A stretch of DNA of 62,696 nucleotides from an uncultured Flavobacteriaceae bacterium (GTDB lineage Bacteria; Bacteroidota; Bacteroidia; Flavobacteriales; Flavobacteriaceae). The position numbers and the translations under genes were made by a program. Each line of letters starts with the position of its first letter. Position 1 is the first letter of the stretch. The stretch spans positions 1 to 62,696 of the forward strand of contig CALJVK010000026.1 of the NCBI GenBank assembly GCA_937773465.1, given 5' to 3'. The notes beneath the pieces are model-generated. The model saw only the letters and a program-made list of their open reading frames with translations, was not told the origin of the DNA and did no database searches. Shown in pieces: positions 18,194 to 26,285 of the stretch.

Positions 18194-19050
18194 TATAAAA
18201 CCATTTTTTCAATTGGACACACTAATATATCTTCAGCTCCAGCAGCTTTAATTTTATCGATCACTTCCCAAAAAGCATCTTCATTGATAACTGAATGCAA
18301 AGAGCTCCAACCCTCTTTATTTAAAGGAAGCACAGTTGGACTCTTTAAAACAGGAAGTATTTCAGAAATAGCGTTTATTTTATCATTTGGAGCGTTCAAA
18401 AGAATATACTTAGACTCTTTGGCTTTCAAAACAGCTCTAACTCTAAACAAAAACTTGTCCAGCAAATATTTGTTGGATTCTAACACATGTTTGTTACCAG
18501 CCAATACAGCTTGTGATTCATGAATTACAAATACTTCTTTTAAGTTATTTTTATAAAGTGTACTGCCACTTGAAACTATATCACATATAGCATCTGACAA
18601 TCCAATGTTTGGAGCTATCTCAACCGATCCGTTAATAACATGGATATCCGCACTAATATTGTTTTTATTTAAAAACTTTTTAAGTGTATTTGGATAGGAT
18701 GTAGCAATTTTAAGATTGTTTAAATAAGAAATAGAATTAAATTCAACTTCTTTTGGAACTGCAATTGAGACCTTGCATTTAGAAAATCCTAAATTTTCTA
18801 TAACATCAATTTTAAAATCTTTTTCGATTAATAAATTTTCGCCAATTATTGCTAAATCAACTACCCCATCGTTAATATATTTTGGAATATCACTGTTTCT
18901 TAAAAAATAAACCTCAATAGGAAAATTTCTAGCCGAGGCCATTAATTGATCCTTATAGTTGTCTATTTTAATTCCACATTTATTCAAAAGGTTTAAAGAA
19001 TCCGTATTGAGTCTTCCTGATTTCTGAATTGCAATTTTTAGTTTTTTCAT
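18193..19050 (-). CDS. hisG: ATP phosphoribosyltransferase, long form
   Basis: 285 residues: the long (HisGL) form with a C-terminal ACT-like regulatory domain for histidine feedback. KIAIQKSGRLNTDSL starts the catalytic part; SDAICDIVSSGSTLYKNNL is the PRPP-binding loop; the end, VLPLNKEGWSSLHSVI... and DILVCPIEKMVL, is the regulatory domain. It is the first enzyme gene of the operon, behind an attenuator with a His-rich leader peptide. Confidence 0.96.
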   Translation of the reverse strand: MKKLKIAIQKSGRLNTDSLNLLNKCGIKIDNYKDQLMASARNFPIEVYFLRNSDIPKYINDGVVDLAIIGENLLIEKDFKIDVIENLGFSKCKVSIAVPKEVEFNSISYLNNLKIATSYPNTLKKFLNKNNISADIHVINGSVEIAPNIGLSDAICDIVSSGSTLYKNNLKEVFVIHESQAVLAGNKHVLESNKYLLDKFLFRVRAVLKAKESKYILLNAPNDKINAISEILPVLKSPTVLPLNKEGWSSLHSVINEDAFWEVIDKIKAAGAEDILVCPIEKMVL

Positions 19051-19067
19051 TTATTGATTTTTTTTAT

Positions 19068-19102
19068 AAAAAAAATGCCCGTTTGAATTAACAAACGGGC
19101 AT
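19068..19102 (-). terminator. his attenuator terminator hairpin
   Basis: On the minus strand ATGCCCGTTTG, a 6-base loop TTAATT and CAAACGGGCAT form a perfect 11-bp stem followed by eight U. It lies between the leader peptide and hisG, 18 bases before the hisG start, so it must be read through to express the operon. CGTTTG in its first arm is complementary to CAAACG inside the leader peptide gene, which allows an alternative antiterminator. Confidence 0.92.
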
Positions 19103-19124
19103 GTATAATAATATAACAATATCA

Positions 19125-19181
19125 TCACATCACTCGTTTGAGGATATTAAAATGATGATGATTGTTACGGTTAAATTTCAT
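19125..19181 (-). CDS. his operon leader peptide
   Basis: An 18-codon frame reading MKFNRNNHHHFNILKRVM, with three consecutive CAT codons at 19160-19152 and a TGA at 19127-19125. It ends 23 bases before a strong terminator hairpin and 75 bases before hisG. His codons lie in the first strand of a possible leader stem (19167-19153 with 19127-19114). The layout fits classic ribosome-mediated attenuation: stalling at His codons when charged tRNA-His is scarce leaves CAAACG (19140-19135) free to pair with the terminator arm. Confidence 0.88.
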   Translation of the reverse strand: MKFNRNNHHHFNILKRVM

Positions 19182-19215
19182 TGTTTAAATTTGAATTGCA
19201 AATATTATAAAAAAA

Positions 19216-20034
19216 TTATTGATTTCCTAGAATAATTGGTAAACCATCTTTTCCACTTCCAATTACAATTACTTTAGAGTTAGGAGACTCAGCAAGTTTA
19301 GTAGTAGCTTCAATACCCTTATCTCTTAAAATATTAGTTGTTAATGAAGAATTTAAAATTCTATTTGCATCAGCTTTACCTTGAGCATCAATTCTAACTT
19401 TATCTGCTTCCTTTCTAGCTGATTCAAGTTTAAATTCATATTCAAGAGACATTTGTTCTTGACTAAGCTTTCTTTCAATTGCTTGCTTAATTGTATTAGG
19501 CAGAGTAACATCTCTAACTAAAACATCATTAATTTGAACATGTTGCTCTTCAACACCTTTTTTAAGTTCATCATAAATTTCACTTTCAATAGCATCTCTT
19601 TTTGTTGAATAAAGCTGTTCAGGTGTATATCTACCTACAACACTTCTTGCTACTGCTCTAATATTAGGAACTATTACTATATCTAAATAGTTTGAACCTT
19701 TAGTCTGATGTAAAAGTCCTAATTCGTCAGCTTTTGGCTGATATAATACTGAAACATCTAGAGAAATCTCTAATCCATTTGAAGAAAGTACTTGCATTTG
19801 ACTTTCAAAAACTTCTTGTTGTTTTACATTGTATAAGTATACCTTATTCCAAGGCAATATCAAGTGAAAACCTTCACTAAGGGCAGGTTCATCAACCACA
19901 GTACCTTCTCCAAAAGTTTTAAACAATACACCTGCTTCACCATATCCTATGTTAACAGCAGACTTCATTAGTCCTATAACAGAAAACATTATTAGTAATA
20001 CAACTGGTAATCCGATTTTATTAATTCTATCCAT
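19216..20034 (-). CDS. SPFH/Band 7 (prohibitin-like) membrane protein
   Basis: 272 residues. An N-terminal transmembrane helix (about 7-29) is followed by the SPFH domain (YNVKQQEVFESQMQVLSSNG, YTPEQLYSTKRDAIESEIYDE, VLVRDVTLP) and a helical stretch (EYEFKLESARKEADKVRIDAQG) that mediates ring or filament assembly. Prohibitin-like bacterial proteins form membrane scaffolds and associate with proteases. No FtsH or NfeD partner is adjacent. It is upstream of the his leader but separated from it by the attenuator region. Confidence 0.9.
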   Translation of the reverse strand: MDRINKIGLPVVLLIMFSVIGLMKSAVNIGYGEAGVLFKTFGEGTVVDEPALSEGFHLILPWNKVYLYNVKQQEVFESQMQVLSSNGLEISLDVSVLYQPKADELGLLHQTKGSNYLDIVIVPNIRAVARSVVGRYTPEQLYSTKRDAIESEIYDELKKGVEEQHVQINDVLVRDVTLPNTIKQAIERKLSQEQMSLEYEFKLESARKEADKVRIDAQGKADANRILNSSLTTNILRDKGIEATTKLAESPNSKVIVIGSGKDGLPIILGNQ

Positions 20035-20054
20035 TTTATTATTTATTTAAATTA

Positions 20055-20801
20055 TTATGTTAGCATGCCGCCATCGACATTAATTACTTGACCCGTTATA
20101 AAAGTCGAAAGGTCAGATGACAAAAATAAGCAAAGATTTGCAACATCTTGTGGTGTTCCGCCTCTTTTTAATGGAATTCCATTAATCCATTGATCAACAA
20201 CCTCTTGGTTTAACTTATCTGTCATTTCTGTTCGAATAAATCCAGGAGCAACAACATTTGATCTTATATTTCTAGAACCAAGTTCTAGAGCAATTGATTT
20301 TGAGAATCCAATAATACCAGCTTTTGATGCTGCATAATTGGATTGTCCAGCATTACCTTTAATTCCAACTATTGAACTTATATTTATTATACTTCCTGAT
20401 CTATTTTTTAAAAATGTTCTTTGGGTTGCTTTAACCATATTAAATACAGATTTTAAATTCACTTCAATAACCTTATCAAAATCGTCTTCATTCATTCTCA
20501 TCAACAGATTATCTTTAGTTATACCTGCATTGTTAATTAAAACATCAATAGTTCCAAAATCTTCGATTACCTTATCAACAAATTTTTGAGAATCTTCAAA
20601 ACTTGCTGCATCACTTTGGTATGCCTTACAATTAATATCAAATTCTGACATCTCATTAATCAAATCATTAGCAGAATCTACAGATTTAGAATAAGTAAAA
20701 GCAATATTTGCTCCATGGGAAGCTAAAACTAAAGCTATACCTCTCCCAATCCCTCTACTAGCGCCAGTAATTATTACAGTTTTGTTTTCTAATAATTTCA
20801 T
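20055..20801 (-). CDS. fabG: 3-oxoacyl-[ACP] reductase
   Basis: 248 residues, classical short-chain dehydrogenase. TGASRGIGRGIA binds NADPH, INNAGIT follows, and the catalytic Ser-Tyr-Lys triad is in INISSIVG and SNYAASKAG. The end FITGQVINVDGGMLT is typical of FabG. It reduces beta-ketoacyl-ACP in fatty acid elongation. It lies at the end of the lpxD-lpxC/fabZ-lpxA-efp-sucD run, so fatty acid and lipid A steps are grouped. Confidence 0.93.
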   Translation of the reverse strand: MKLLENKTVIITGASRGIGRGIALVLASHGANIAFTYSKSVDSANDLINEMSEFDINCKAYQSDAASFEDSQKFVDKVIEDFGTIDVLINNAGITKDNLLMRMNEDDFDKVIEVNLKSVFNMVKATQRTFLKNRSGSIINISSIVGIKGNAGQSNYAASKAGIIGFSKSIALELGSRNIRSNVVAPGFIRTEMTDKLNQEVVDQWINGIPLKRGGTPQDVANLCLFLSSDLSTFITGQVINVDGGMLT

Positions 20802-20815
20802 ATTGTAAATTTATA

Positions 20816-21685
20816 TTATAAAATCTCTGCTACTCTTTTGCCTATTTCAGCAGGAGAATCCACTACATGAATACCACATTCTCTCATAATTTTTTTCTTT
20901 GCTTCGGCCGTATCTTCTGCACCACCAACTATAGCACCGGCATGACCCATTGTTCTACCCTTTGGAGCTGTTTCACCAGCAATGAATCCAACTATTGGTT
21001 TTTTATTTCCATTTTCTACAACCCACTTAGCTGCATCAGTTTCTAATTGACCGCCAATTTCGCCAATCATTACTATACAGTCTGTTTCGTCATCGTTCAT
21101 AAACAACTCGATAGCATCTTTGGTTGTAGTTCCAATGATTGGATCTCCACCAATTCCAACAGCTGTTGATATACCAAGACCTTGTTTTACAATTTGATCT
21201 GCTGCCTCATAAGTTAATGTACCTGATTTTGAAACTAGACCAATTCTACCCTTTTTAAAAACAAACCCAGGCATTATTCCAACTTTAGCTTCATTAGGCG
21301 TAATTACACCAGGACAATTCGGACCAATTAATGTACAAGTTTTGTTTTCTAAATATTGATTAACTCTTGTCATGTCTGAAACTGGGATACCCTCAGTTAT
21401 GGCTATAATGGTTTGAATACCTGCATCAGCAGCTTCCATGATTGCATCCGCAGCAAAACCAGCTGGCACAAATATTATTGACGTATTAGCTTCTACTTTT
21501 TCTACAGCTTCAGAAACAGTATTAAACACTGGTTTTCCTAAATGTGTTTGACCACCTTTTCCAGGTGTTACACCTGCAACAACATTTGTTCCATAACTTA
21601 TCATTTGCTCCGCATGAAACGTACCTTCACTTCCTGTGAATCCTTGAACAACAATCTTAGAATTCTTGTTTACTATTATACTCAT
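20816..21685 (-). CDS. sucD: succinyl-CoA synthetase, alpha subunit
   Basis: 289 residues. The CoA-binding Rossmann part begins VVQGFTGSEGTFHAEQM; GPNCPGVITP and the phospho-His site GHAGAIVGG are intact. It makes succinyl-CoA/succinate with ATP or GTP in the TCA cycle together with SucC, which is not in this window. It sits between efp and fabG, a common Bacteroidetes arrangement. Confidence 0.96.
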   Translation of the reverse strand: MSIIVNKNSKIVVQGFTGSEGTFHAEQMISYGTNVVAGVTPGKGGQTHLGKPVFNTVSEAVEKVEANTSIIFVPAGFAADAIMEAADAGIQTIIAITEGIPVSDMTRVNQYLENKTCTLIGPNCPGVITPNEAKVGIMPGFVFKKGRIGLVSKSGTLTYEAADQIVKQGLGISTAVGIGGDPIIGTTTKDAIELFMNDDETDCIVMIGEIGGQLETDAAKWVVENGNKKPIVGFIAGETAPKGRTMGHAGAIVGGAEDTAEAKKKIMRECGIHVVDSPAEIGKRVAEIL

Positions 21686-21693
21686 AAATTAAT

Positions 21694-22260
21694 TTAAATT
21701 TTAACTCTTTCTATGTAAGAGCCTTTTTCTGGATCTATTTTTATTTTATCTCCTTCATTGATAAATAAAGGAACATTTATTTTTGCACCTGTTTCTAAAA
21801 TAGCAGGCTTTGTTGCATTAGTAGCTGTATTTCCTTTAATACCAGGTTCAGTTGATGAAATCTCTAATATTACGTTTTGAGGCATTTCAACAGAAAGTGT
21901 AGTTCCATCCTCTGTATTTATTAAAACAGTTACTATTTCTCCTTCTTTTAAAAACTGAGAAGAATCAAGTATAATTTCTTGAACTGTTATTTGATTATAA
22001 TCATCAACATTCATAAAATGATAGGTTTCTGCATCTTTATACAGATATTGATATTTTTTAGTTTCAACTCTTACATCTTCAATTTTGTGACCTGCAGAGA
22101 AAGTATTATCAATTACTTTTCCATTGGTTACACTTTTTAATTTTGTTCTTACAAATGCAGGACCTTTCCCAGGTTTTACGTGTAGAAATTCAATAATCTT
22201 ATAGATGTCATTATTGTATTTTATACAAAGACCTTTTCTAATGTCAGATGATGATGCCAT
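21694..22260 (-). CDS. efp: translation elongation factor P
   Basis: 188 residues, three-domain EF-P. The tip loop of domain I is HVKPGKGPAFVRTKL with a Lys at the tip. The C-terminal OB domains contain NVILEISSTEPGIKGNTAT and the final IDPEKGSYIERV. It relieves ribosome stalling at polyproline. It starts two bases after the restored lpxA stop, so the two are co-transcribed. Confidence 0.96.
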   Translation of the reverse strand: MASSSDIRKGLCIKYNNDIYKIIEFLHVKPGKGPAFVRTKLKSVTNGKVIDNTFSAGHKIEDVRVETKKYQYLYKDAETYHFMNVDDYNQITVQEIILDSSQFLKEGEIVTVLINTEDGTTLSVEMPQNVILEISSTEPGIKGNTATNATKPAILETGAKINVPLFINEGDKIKIDPEKGSYIERVKI

Positions 22261-22262
22261 AA

Positions 22263-23044
22263 TTAATTTTTAAAATAACCTTTCATTATTCCTCTTTGAG
22301 AGCTTTTGATGAATTGAAGAATTTCATCTCTTTCCTTTGTAGCTTCCATTTCACCTTCCATAATAGCTACTGCTTGAGTGTTATTATATCTTTTTTGGTA
22401 AAGTGTCCTATACATGGACTGAATTTCCATTATTACCTTATTGTCAAATCCTCTTCTTCTTAACCAACTGAATTTATTCCAACATATGAAAGTGGTTCTC
22501 TTGCTGCTTTTACAAAAGGTGGCACATCTTTTCTAACTAAAGAGCCACCTGCAACAAAAGCATGATTTCCAATTGAACAAAACTGATGAACAGCAACCAT
22601 CCCTGCTAGAATAACATGAGACCCTACAGTTACATGACCGGCTAAAGTTGAATTATTTGAAAAAATACAATTATCTCCAATAAAGCAATCATGAGCCACA
22701 TGAGAATAAGCCATTATTAAACAGTTTTTGCCGATTTTAGTTTTATTTCTGTCAGATGTACCTCTATTTATTGTTACACATTCTCTAATAGTGGTGTTGT
22801 TTCCTATTTCAACAGTGGTTTCTTCACCCTTAAATTTTAAATCTTGTGGAACAGCCGAAATCACTGAACCAGGGAAAATTGAAACATTTTTTCCAATTCT
22901 AGCTCCACTCATTATTGTTACATTAGAGCCTATCCAGGTTCCATCTCCAATAATAACATTTTTATCAATAGATGTAAAAGGTTCTATAACTACATTTTTA
23001 GCAATTTTAGCACCAGGATGAATATGTGAAAGTGGTTGATACAT
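22263..23044 (-). CDS. lpxA: acyl-ACP--UDP-N-acetylglucosamine O-acyltransferase, one-base frameshift
   Basis: The left-handed beta-helix hexapeptide protein catalyses the first step of lipid A synthesis. The main frame (23044-22460) has [17 protein letters not shown], the catalytic His in [12 protein letters not shown], and [19 protein letters not shown], and stops right after YVGINSVG. Inserting one T in the GGTTAAG sequence (plus 22461-22466) restores [17 protein letters not shown] and leads to GIMKGYFKN with a TAA at 22265-22263. That gives about 260 residues, the normal length including the C-terminal helical domain. The indel is probably an error. Confidence 0.93.
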
Positions 23045-24438
23045 TAAGATTCTGTTTTTCTAATTATTTTAGCTAGTAATTCTGCTTCACTCGTTAGTTT
23101 GCCGTCAACAAATGCTTGTCCTTTCATATGAATTATTCCTCTTCTTAAAGGAGATAATAACTCTAATTTAAATATTAAAGTATCACCAGGAACAACAGGG
23201 TATTTAAATTTTGCATCAGTAATTTTAGCAAAAAAAGTAAGATAATTCTCTGGATCAGGAATAGTATTTAAAATTAAAACTCCTCCAGCCTGAGCCATTG
23301 CTTCAATTTGCAAAACTCCTGGAAAAATAGGTTGACCAGGAAAATGACCCTTGAAAAAATCTTCATTCATGGTTACATTTTTTAACCCAATTATATGTGA
23401 TTCTGAAATCTCAATAATTTTATCTACGAATAAAAACGGAGGTCTATGAGGAAGGAGTTTCATGATTTGATTAACATCCATAGCTGGAGGCTTATTCAAA
23501 TTAACTTGTGGAGCTATATTTCTTTTCTCATTTTTAATAATAGAAGAAAGTTTTTTACCAAACATTGTATTAACATAATGTCCAGGCTTATTAGCAATTA
23601 TCTTTCCTTTAATTCTAGTTCCCACTAAAGCTAAATCACCAATAATATCTAATAATTTGTGTCTAGCAGCTTCGTTTGGATAATGTAACGTAAGATTGTC
23701 TAGGATACCGTTTGATTTAACAGAAATTTTATCTTTATTAAATGCTTTTTTTAATTTTTCCATAGTCTTAGATGATAATTCTTTATCAACATAAACAATA
23801 GCATTATTTAAATCACCTCCTTTAATAAGACCGTTTTCTAGGAGCATCTCAATTTCATGTAAAAAACTAAAGGTTCTAGAATCTGCAAACTCATCTTTAA
23901 ATTGTGTTAATCTTTTCATCGTTGCATTTTGAGTACCTAGAATTTTAGTACCAAAATCAACCATTGCTGTAACTTCATAATATTTAGAAGGAATAATTGT
24001 TATATCACTTCCACTTTCTTCATCATAATATGAGATTACATCCTTTACAATATATTCATTCCTTTCTTTAGTTTGTTCTTTGATTCCTGCATTAATAATT
24101 GCTTCAACAAAATATTTAGACGATCCATCCATAATTGGAGGTTCTGAAGCATCAATTTCAATTAATACATTATCAACTTCCATTCCAACTAATGCTGCTA
24201 AAACGTGTTCAGATGTTTGAATAGTTATTCCATCTTTTTCAAGTGTAGTTCCTCTTTTAGTACTAACGACATAATTTACGTCAGCTTCAATAATTGGCTT
24301 GCTTGGAAGGTCAGTTCTACAAAAAGCATAACCAAAATCTTCCGCGGCAGGCTTGAAAGTTAAATTAACTTCATTACCAGAGTGAATACCAACCCCTTTA
24401 AGTGAAACAGACTTTAAAATCGTACGTTGTTTACTCAT
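23044..24438 (-). CDS. lpxC-fabZ: bifunctional LpxC deacetylase / FabZ dehydratase fusion
   Basis: About 464 residues from the ATG at 24438 ([21 protein letters not shown], the family start); an upstream in-frame ATG at 24462 would overlap lpxD. The LpxC half (UDP-3-O-acyl-GlcNAc deacetylase, second step of lipid A) has zinc-site motifs TSEHVLAAL and [12 protein letters not shown]. The FabZ half (about 320-464) has [34 protein letters not shown] with the catalytic His and Glu. This fusion is a known hallmark of Bacteroidetes and links fatty acid and lipid A synthesis in one chain. Confidence 0.95.
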   Translation of the reverse strand: MSKQRTILKSVSLKGVGIHSGNEVNLTFKPAAEDFGYAFCRTDLPSKPIIEADVNYVVSTKRGTTLEKDGITIQTSEHVLAALVGMEVDNVLIEIDASEPPIMDGSSKYFVEAIINAGIKEQTKERNEYIVKDVISYYDEESGSDITIIPSKYYEVTAMVDFGTKILGTQNATMKRLTQFKDEFADSRTFSFLHEIEMLLENGLIKGGDLNNAIVYVDKELSSKTMEKLKKAFNKDKISVKSNGILDNLTLHYPNEAARHKLLDIIGDLALVGTRIKGKIIANKPGHYVNTMFGKKLSSIIKNEKRNIAPQVNLNKPPAMDVNQIMKLLPHRPPFLFVDKIIEISESHIIGLKNVTMNEDFFKGHFPGQPIFPGVLQIEAMAQAGGVLILNTIPDPENYLTFFAKITDAKFKYPVVPGDTLIFKLELLSPLRRGIIHMKGQAFVDGKLTSEAELLAKIIRKTES

Positions 24439-24439
24439 T

Positions 24440-25456
24440 TTATTTTTTTTTGAAAAGGTCATTTAATTTGTTCATTATTTTTGGTAAATTTTTAAAATGA
24501 ACATATGATTTATTGTAATCTAAATAATTGATAGCAGGCATTCCCATTACAGTAGTGTCAGATGGAATACTTCTCATAACTCCAGACTGAGCCTGAACCA
24601 TTACTCTATCTCCAATTTTTATATGACCTGAAATACCCGCTTGACCACCTATCATACAATTTTTTCCAATCGATGATGATCCAGCAATTCCAACACAAGC
24701 CGCTATCACTGTATTTTCTCCAATTTCAACATTGTGCGCTACTTGAACTAAGTTATCGATTTTTACACCTTTTTTAACAATAGTAGAACCTAAAGTAGCT
24801 TTGTCAATAGTACAATTAGCTCCAATTTCAACATTGTCTTCAATAATTACATTGCCGTTATGCACAACCTTTAATTGATTACCGTTTTTGTCAAGATTAA
24901 ATCCAAATCCATCAGAACCAATAACAGTTCCTGAATGAATTATACAATTATTTCCTATAACTGAGTTATTATAAATTCTTACGCCTGGATAAATAACAGT
25001 ATTTTTACCAATACTTACATTTTCTCCTAAAAAAACTTGAGAATAAATCTTGGAATTATCTCCAATAACCGAATCTTTTTCACATACAGAAAACGCTCCT
25101 AAATAAACATCTTTTCCAATTGAAACACTTAAGTCAATAGAAGATAACTTATCTATACCTGTTCTGTTTAAATTTTGATTTCCAAATAGATTTAATAATT
25201 TAGAAAATGCTTCATTTGGATCATTAACTCTAATTAAAGTTTTATTCAATGGTTGATCCAAAACAAGATCATTTTTAACGATAAATACTGAGGATTTAGA
25301 TGATTTTAAAAACTTATTGTATTTAGAATTTCCAAGGAAAGACAAAGAACCTGCTTTCCCGTTTTCAATCTTCGCTAGACTGTTAACTAAAACCTGATCA
25401 TCCCCTACTACATTTCCGCTAACAATTTCAGCTACTTGATATGCTTTTAAATTCAT
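24440..25456 (-). CDS. lpxD: UDP-3-O-(3-hydroxyacyl)glucosamine N-acyltransferase
   Basis: About 338 residues from the ATG at 25456 (MNLKAYQVAEIVSGNVVGDD, the usual N-terminus; the longer frame to 25480 adds eight non-conserved residues). The uridine-binding N-terminal domain is followed by hexapeptide repeats, with GSDGFGFNLD, the catalytic His in LVQVAHNVEIGENT and GQAGISGHIKIGD. It catalyses the third step of lipid A synthesis and heads the run lpxD, lpxC-fabZ, lpxA, efp, sucD, fabG. Confidence 0.94.
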   Translation of the reverse strand: MNLKAYQVAEIVSGNVVGDDQVLVNSLAKIENGKAGSLSFLGNSKYNKFLKSSKSSVFIVKNDLVLDQPLNKTLIRVNDPNEAFSKLLNLFGNQNLNRTGIDKLSSIDLSVSIGKDVYLGAFSVCEKDSVIGDNSKIYSQVFLGENVSIGKNTVIYPGVRIYNNSVIGNNCIIHSGTVIGSDGFGFNLDKNGNQLKVVHNGNVIIEDNVEIGANCTIDKATLGSTIVKKGVKIDNLVQVAHNVEIGENTVIAACVGIAGSSSIGKNCMIGGQAGISGHIKIGDRVMVQAQSGVMRSIPSDTTVMGMPAINYLDYNKSYVHFKNLPKIMNKLNDLFKKK

Positions 25457-25522
25457 CGACGTAAAAGTATGAAAAATCAATTAAATTTGGATTAATATGA
25501 TTAAAACAATAAATAAGTATCT

Positions 25523-25530
25523 TATTTTTG
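25523..25530 (+). promoter_or_regulatory. possible -7 promoter element for tsaE
   Basis: TATTTTTG matches the Bacteroidetes -7 consensus TAnnTTTG exactly and lies 20 bases before the tsaE start, in the divergent gap from lpxD. I see no well-placed TTG -33 element, so this is only a candidate. Confidence 0.35.
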
Positions 25531-25549
25531 AATATTAAATAAAATTATT

Positions 25550-25963
25550 TTGGAATTAAAGTATGGTTTAGACCAAATTAAAGAAGTAAGCGATTTTATA
25601 TTAAAAAATGTTACAAGTAAAACATTGCTAGTTTGTGGAGAAGTTGGGGCAGGAAAAACAACCCTAGTTAAGGAATTGTGTAAAAAGCTAAAAGTCGAAG
25701 AAACAGTTAGTAGCCCTACATATACCGTTATCAACGAATATAAAAGTAATAATGATCTTGTAATACACATGGATTTGTACAGAATTGAAAACATAGAAGA
25801 TATCAACCATTTAGGTCTATTTGAATATATTGATAAACATTTCGTAATAATTGAATGGCCTGAAATTATTATTAATGATTTAGATTCTAATCACTCAATA
25901 ATTACAATTGATTACTTAAAAAATAATAAACGTAAAATTAATTTGAAAAATATAACTGTATGA
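25550..25963 (+). CDS. tsaE: tRNA threonylcarbamoyladenosine biosynthesis ATPase
   Basis: 137 residues, standard TsaE length. Walker A is VCGEVGAGKTTLVKELC; TVSSPTYTVINEY and HMDLYRIEN (with a Glu/Asp for ATP hydrolysis) and VIIEWPE follow. With TsaB, TsaD and TsaC it makes t6A37 in ANN-decoding tRNAs. The start is TTG at 25550. The stop overlaps the following gene by four bases. Confidence 0.94.
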   Translation: MELKYGLDQIKEVSDFILKNVTSKTLLVCGEVGAGKTTLVKELCKKLKVEETVSSPTYTVINEYKSNNDLVIHMDLYRIENIEDINHLGLFEYIDKHFVIIEWPEIIINDLDSNHSIITIDYLKNNKRKINLKNITV

Positions 25964-26283
25964 GTTTTTTAAAGCGACTGTATTTCTTCCTATTTGGACT
26001 AAGTATTGGGATTATGATTTTAATATTTGTTATTAATAAAAAAGACACTAGATTCAATTATTCTCCCAACAAGAGAGTTTTAAATGATATTTATAAAAAG
26101 AACTGGGTTTTCAACAATCAAAGCAATGCTTTTTCTAAAGACAAGTTTTTCTCTGAATTTGACGTCAATTTTTCAAAAAGTAACACTAAAATTGACACAT
26201 GTAAAGTTTATTACATTGAGAGTGAAAAGTTAGAGTTTAGTGTTAAAAATTGTAGCAAAAACGCATATTTTTCAAAAAAATAA
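25960..26283 (+). CDS. small membrane-anchored protein, possibly DUF4258-like
   Basis: 107 residues. One N-terminal transmembrane helix (about 7-24: FFLFGLSIGIMILIFVI), then a soluble part with a YSPNKRVLNDI motif and paired cysteines (TCKVYYIES and KNCSKNA). Flavobacteriia often carry a similar small membrane protein in this neighbourhood next to tsaE and proline dehydrogenase; its function is not known, and the DUF4258 assignment is from memory of the layout. It overlaps tsaE by four bases and faces the proline dehydrogenase gene. Confidence 0.65.
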   Translation: MSFLKRLYFFLFGLSIGIMILIFVINKKDTRFNYSPNKRVLNDIYKKNWVFNNQSNAFSKDKFFSEFDVNFSKSNTKIDTCKVYYIESEKLEFSVKNCSKNAYFSKK

Positions 26284-26285
26284 AA

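Larger units (their letters stand above)
19068..19181 (-). promoter_or_regulatory. his transcription attenuator (leader region)
   Basis: The leader has three mutually exclusive pairings. The leader stem pairs TAACAATCATCATCA (19167-19153) with TGATGATATTGTTA (19127-19114), 14 bp with one bulge. The antiterminator core pairs CAAACG (19140-19135) with CGTTTG (19097-19092). The terminator is at 19068-19102. A ribosome stalled on the His codons breaks the leader stem but does not reach CAAACG, so antitermination is favoured; one that reaches the stop codon covers CAAACG, so the terminator forms. Confidence 0.82.

Noticed and set aside
19151..19160. ATG/CAT trinucleotide repeat as a simple repeat
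   Set aside because: The repeat is three His codons inside a leader peptide with attenuator structure, so coding and regulation explain it.
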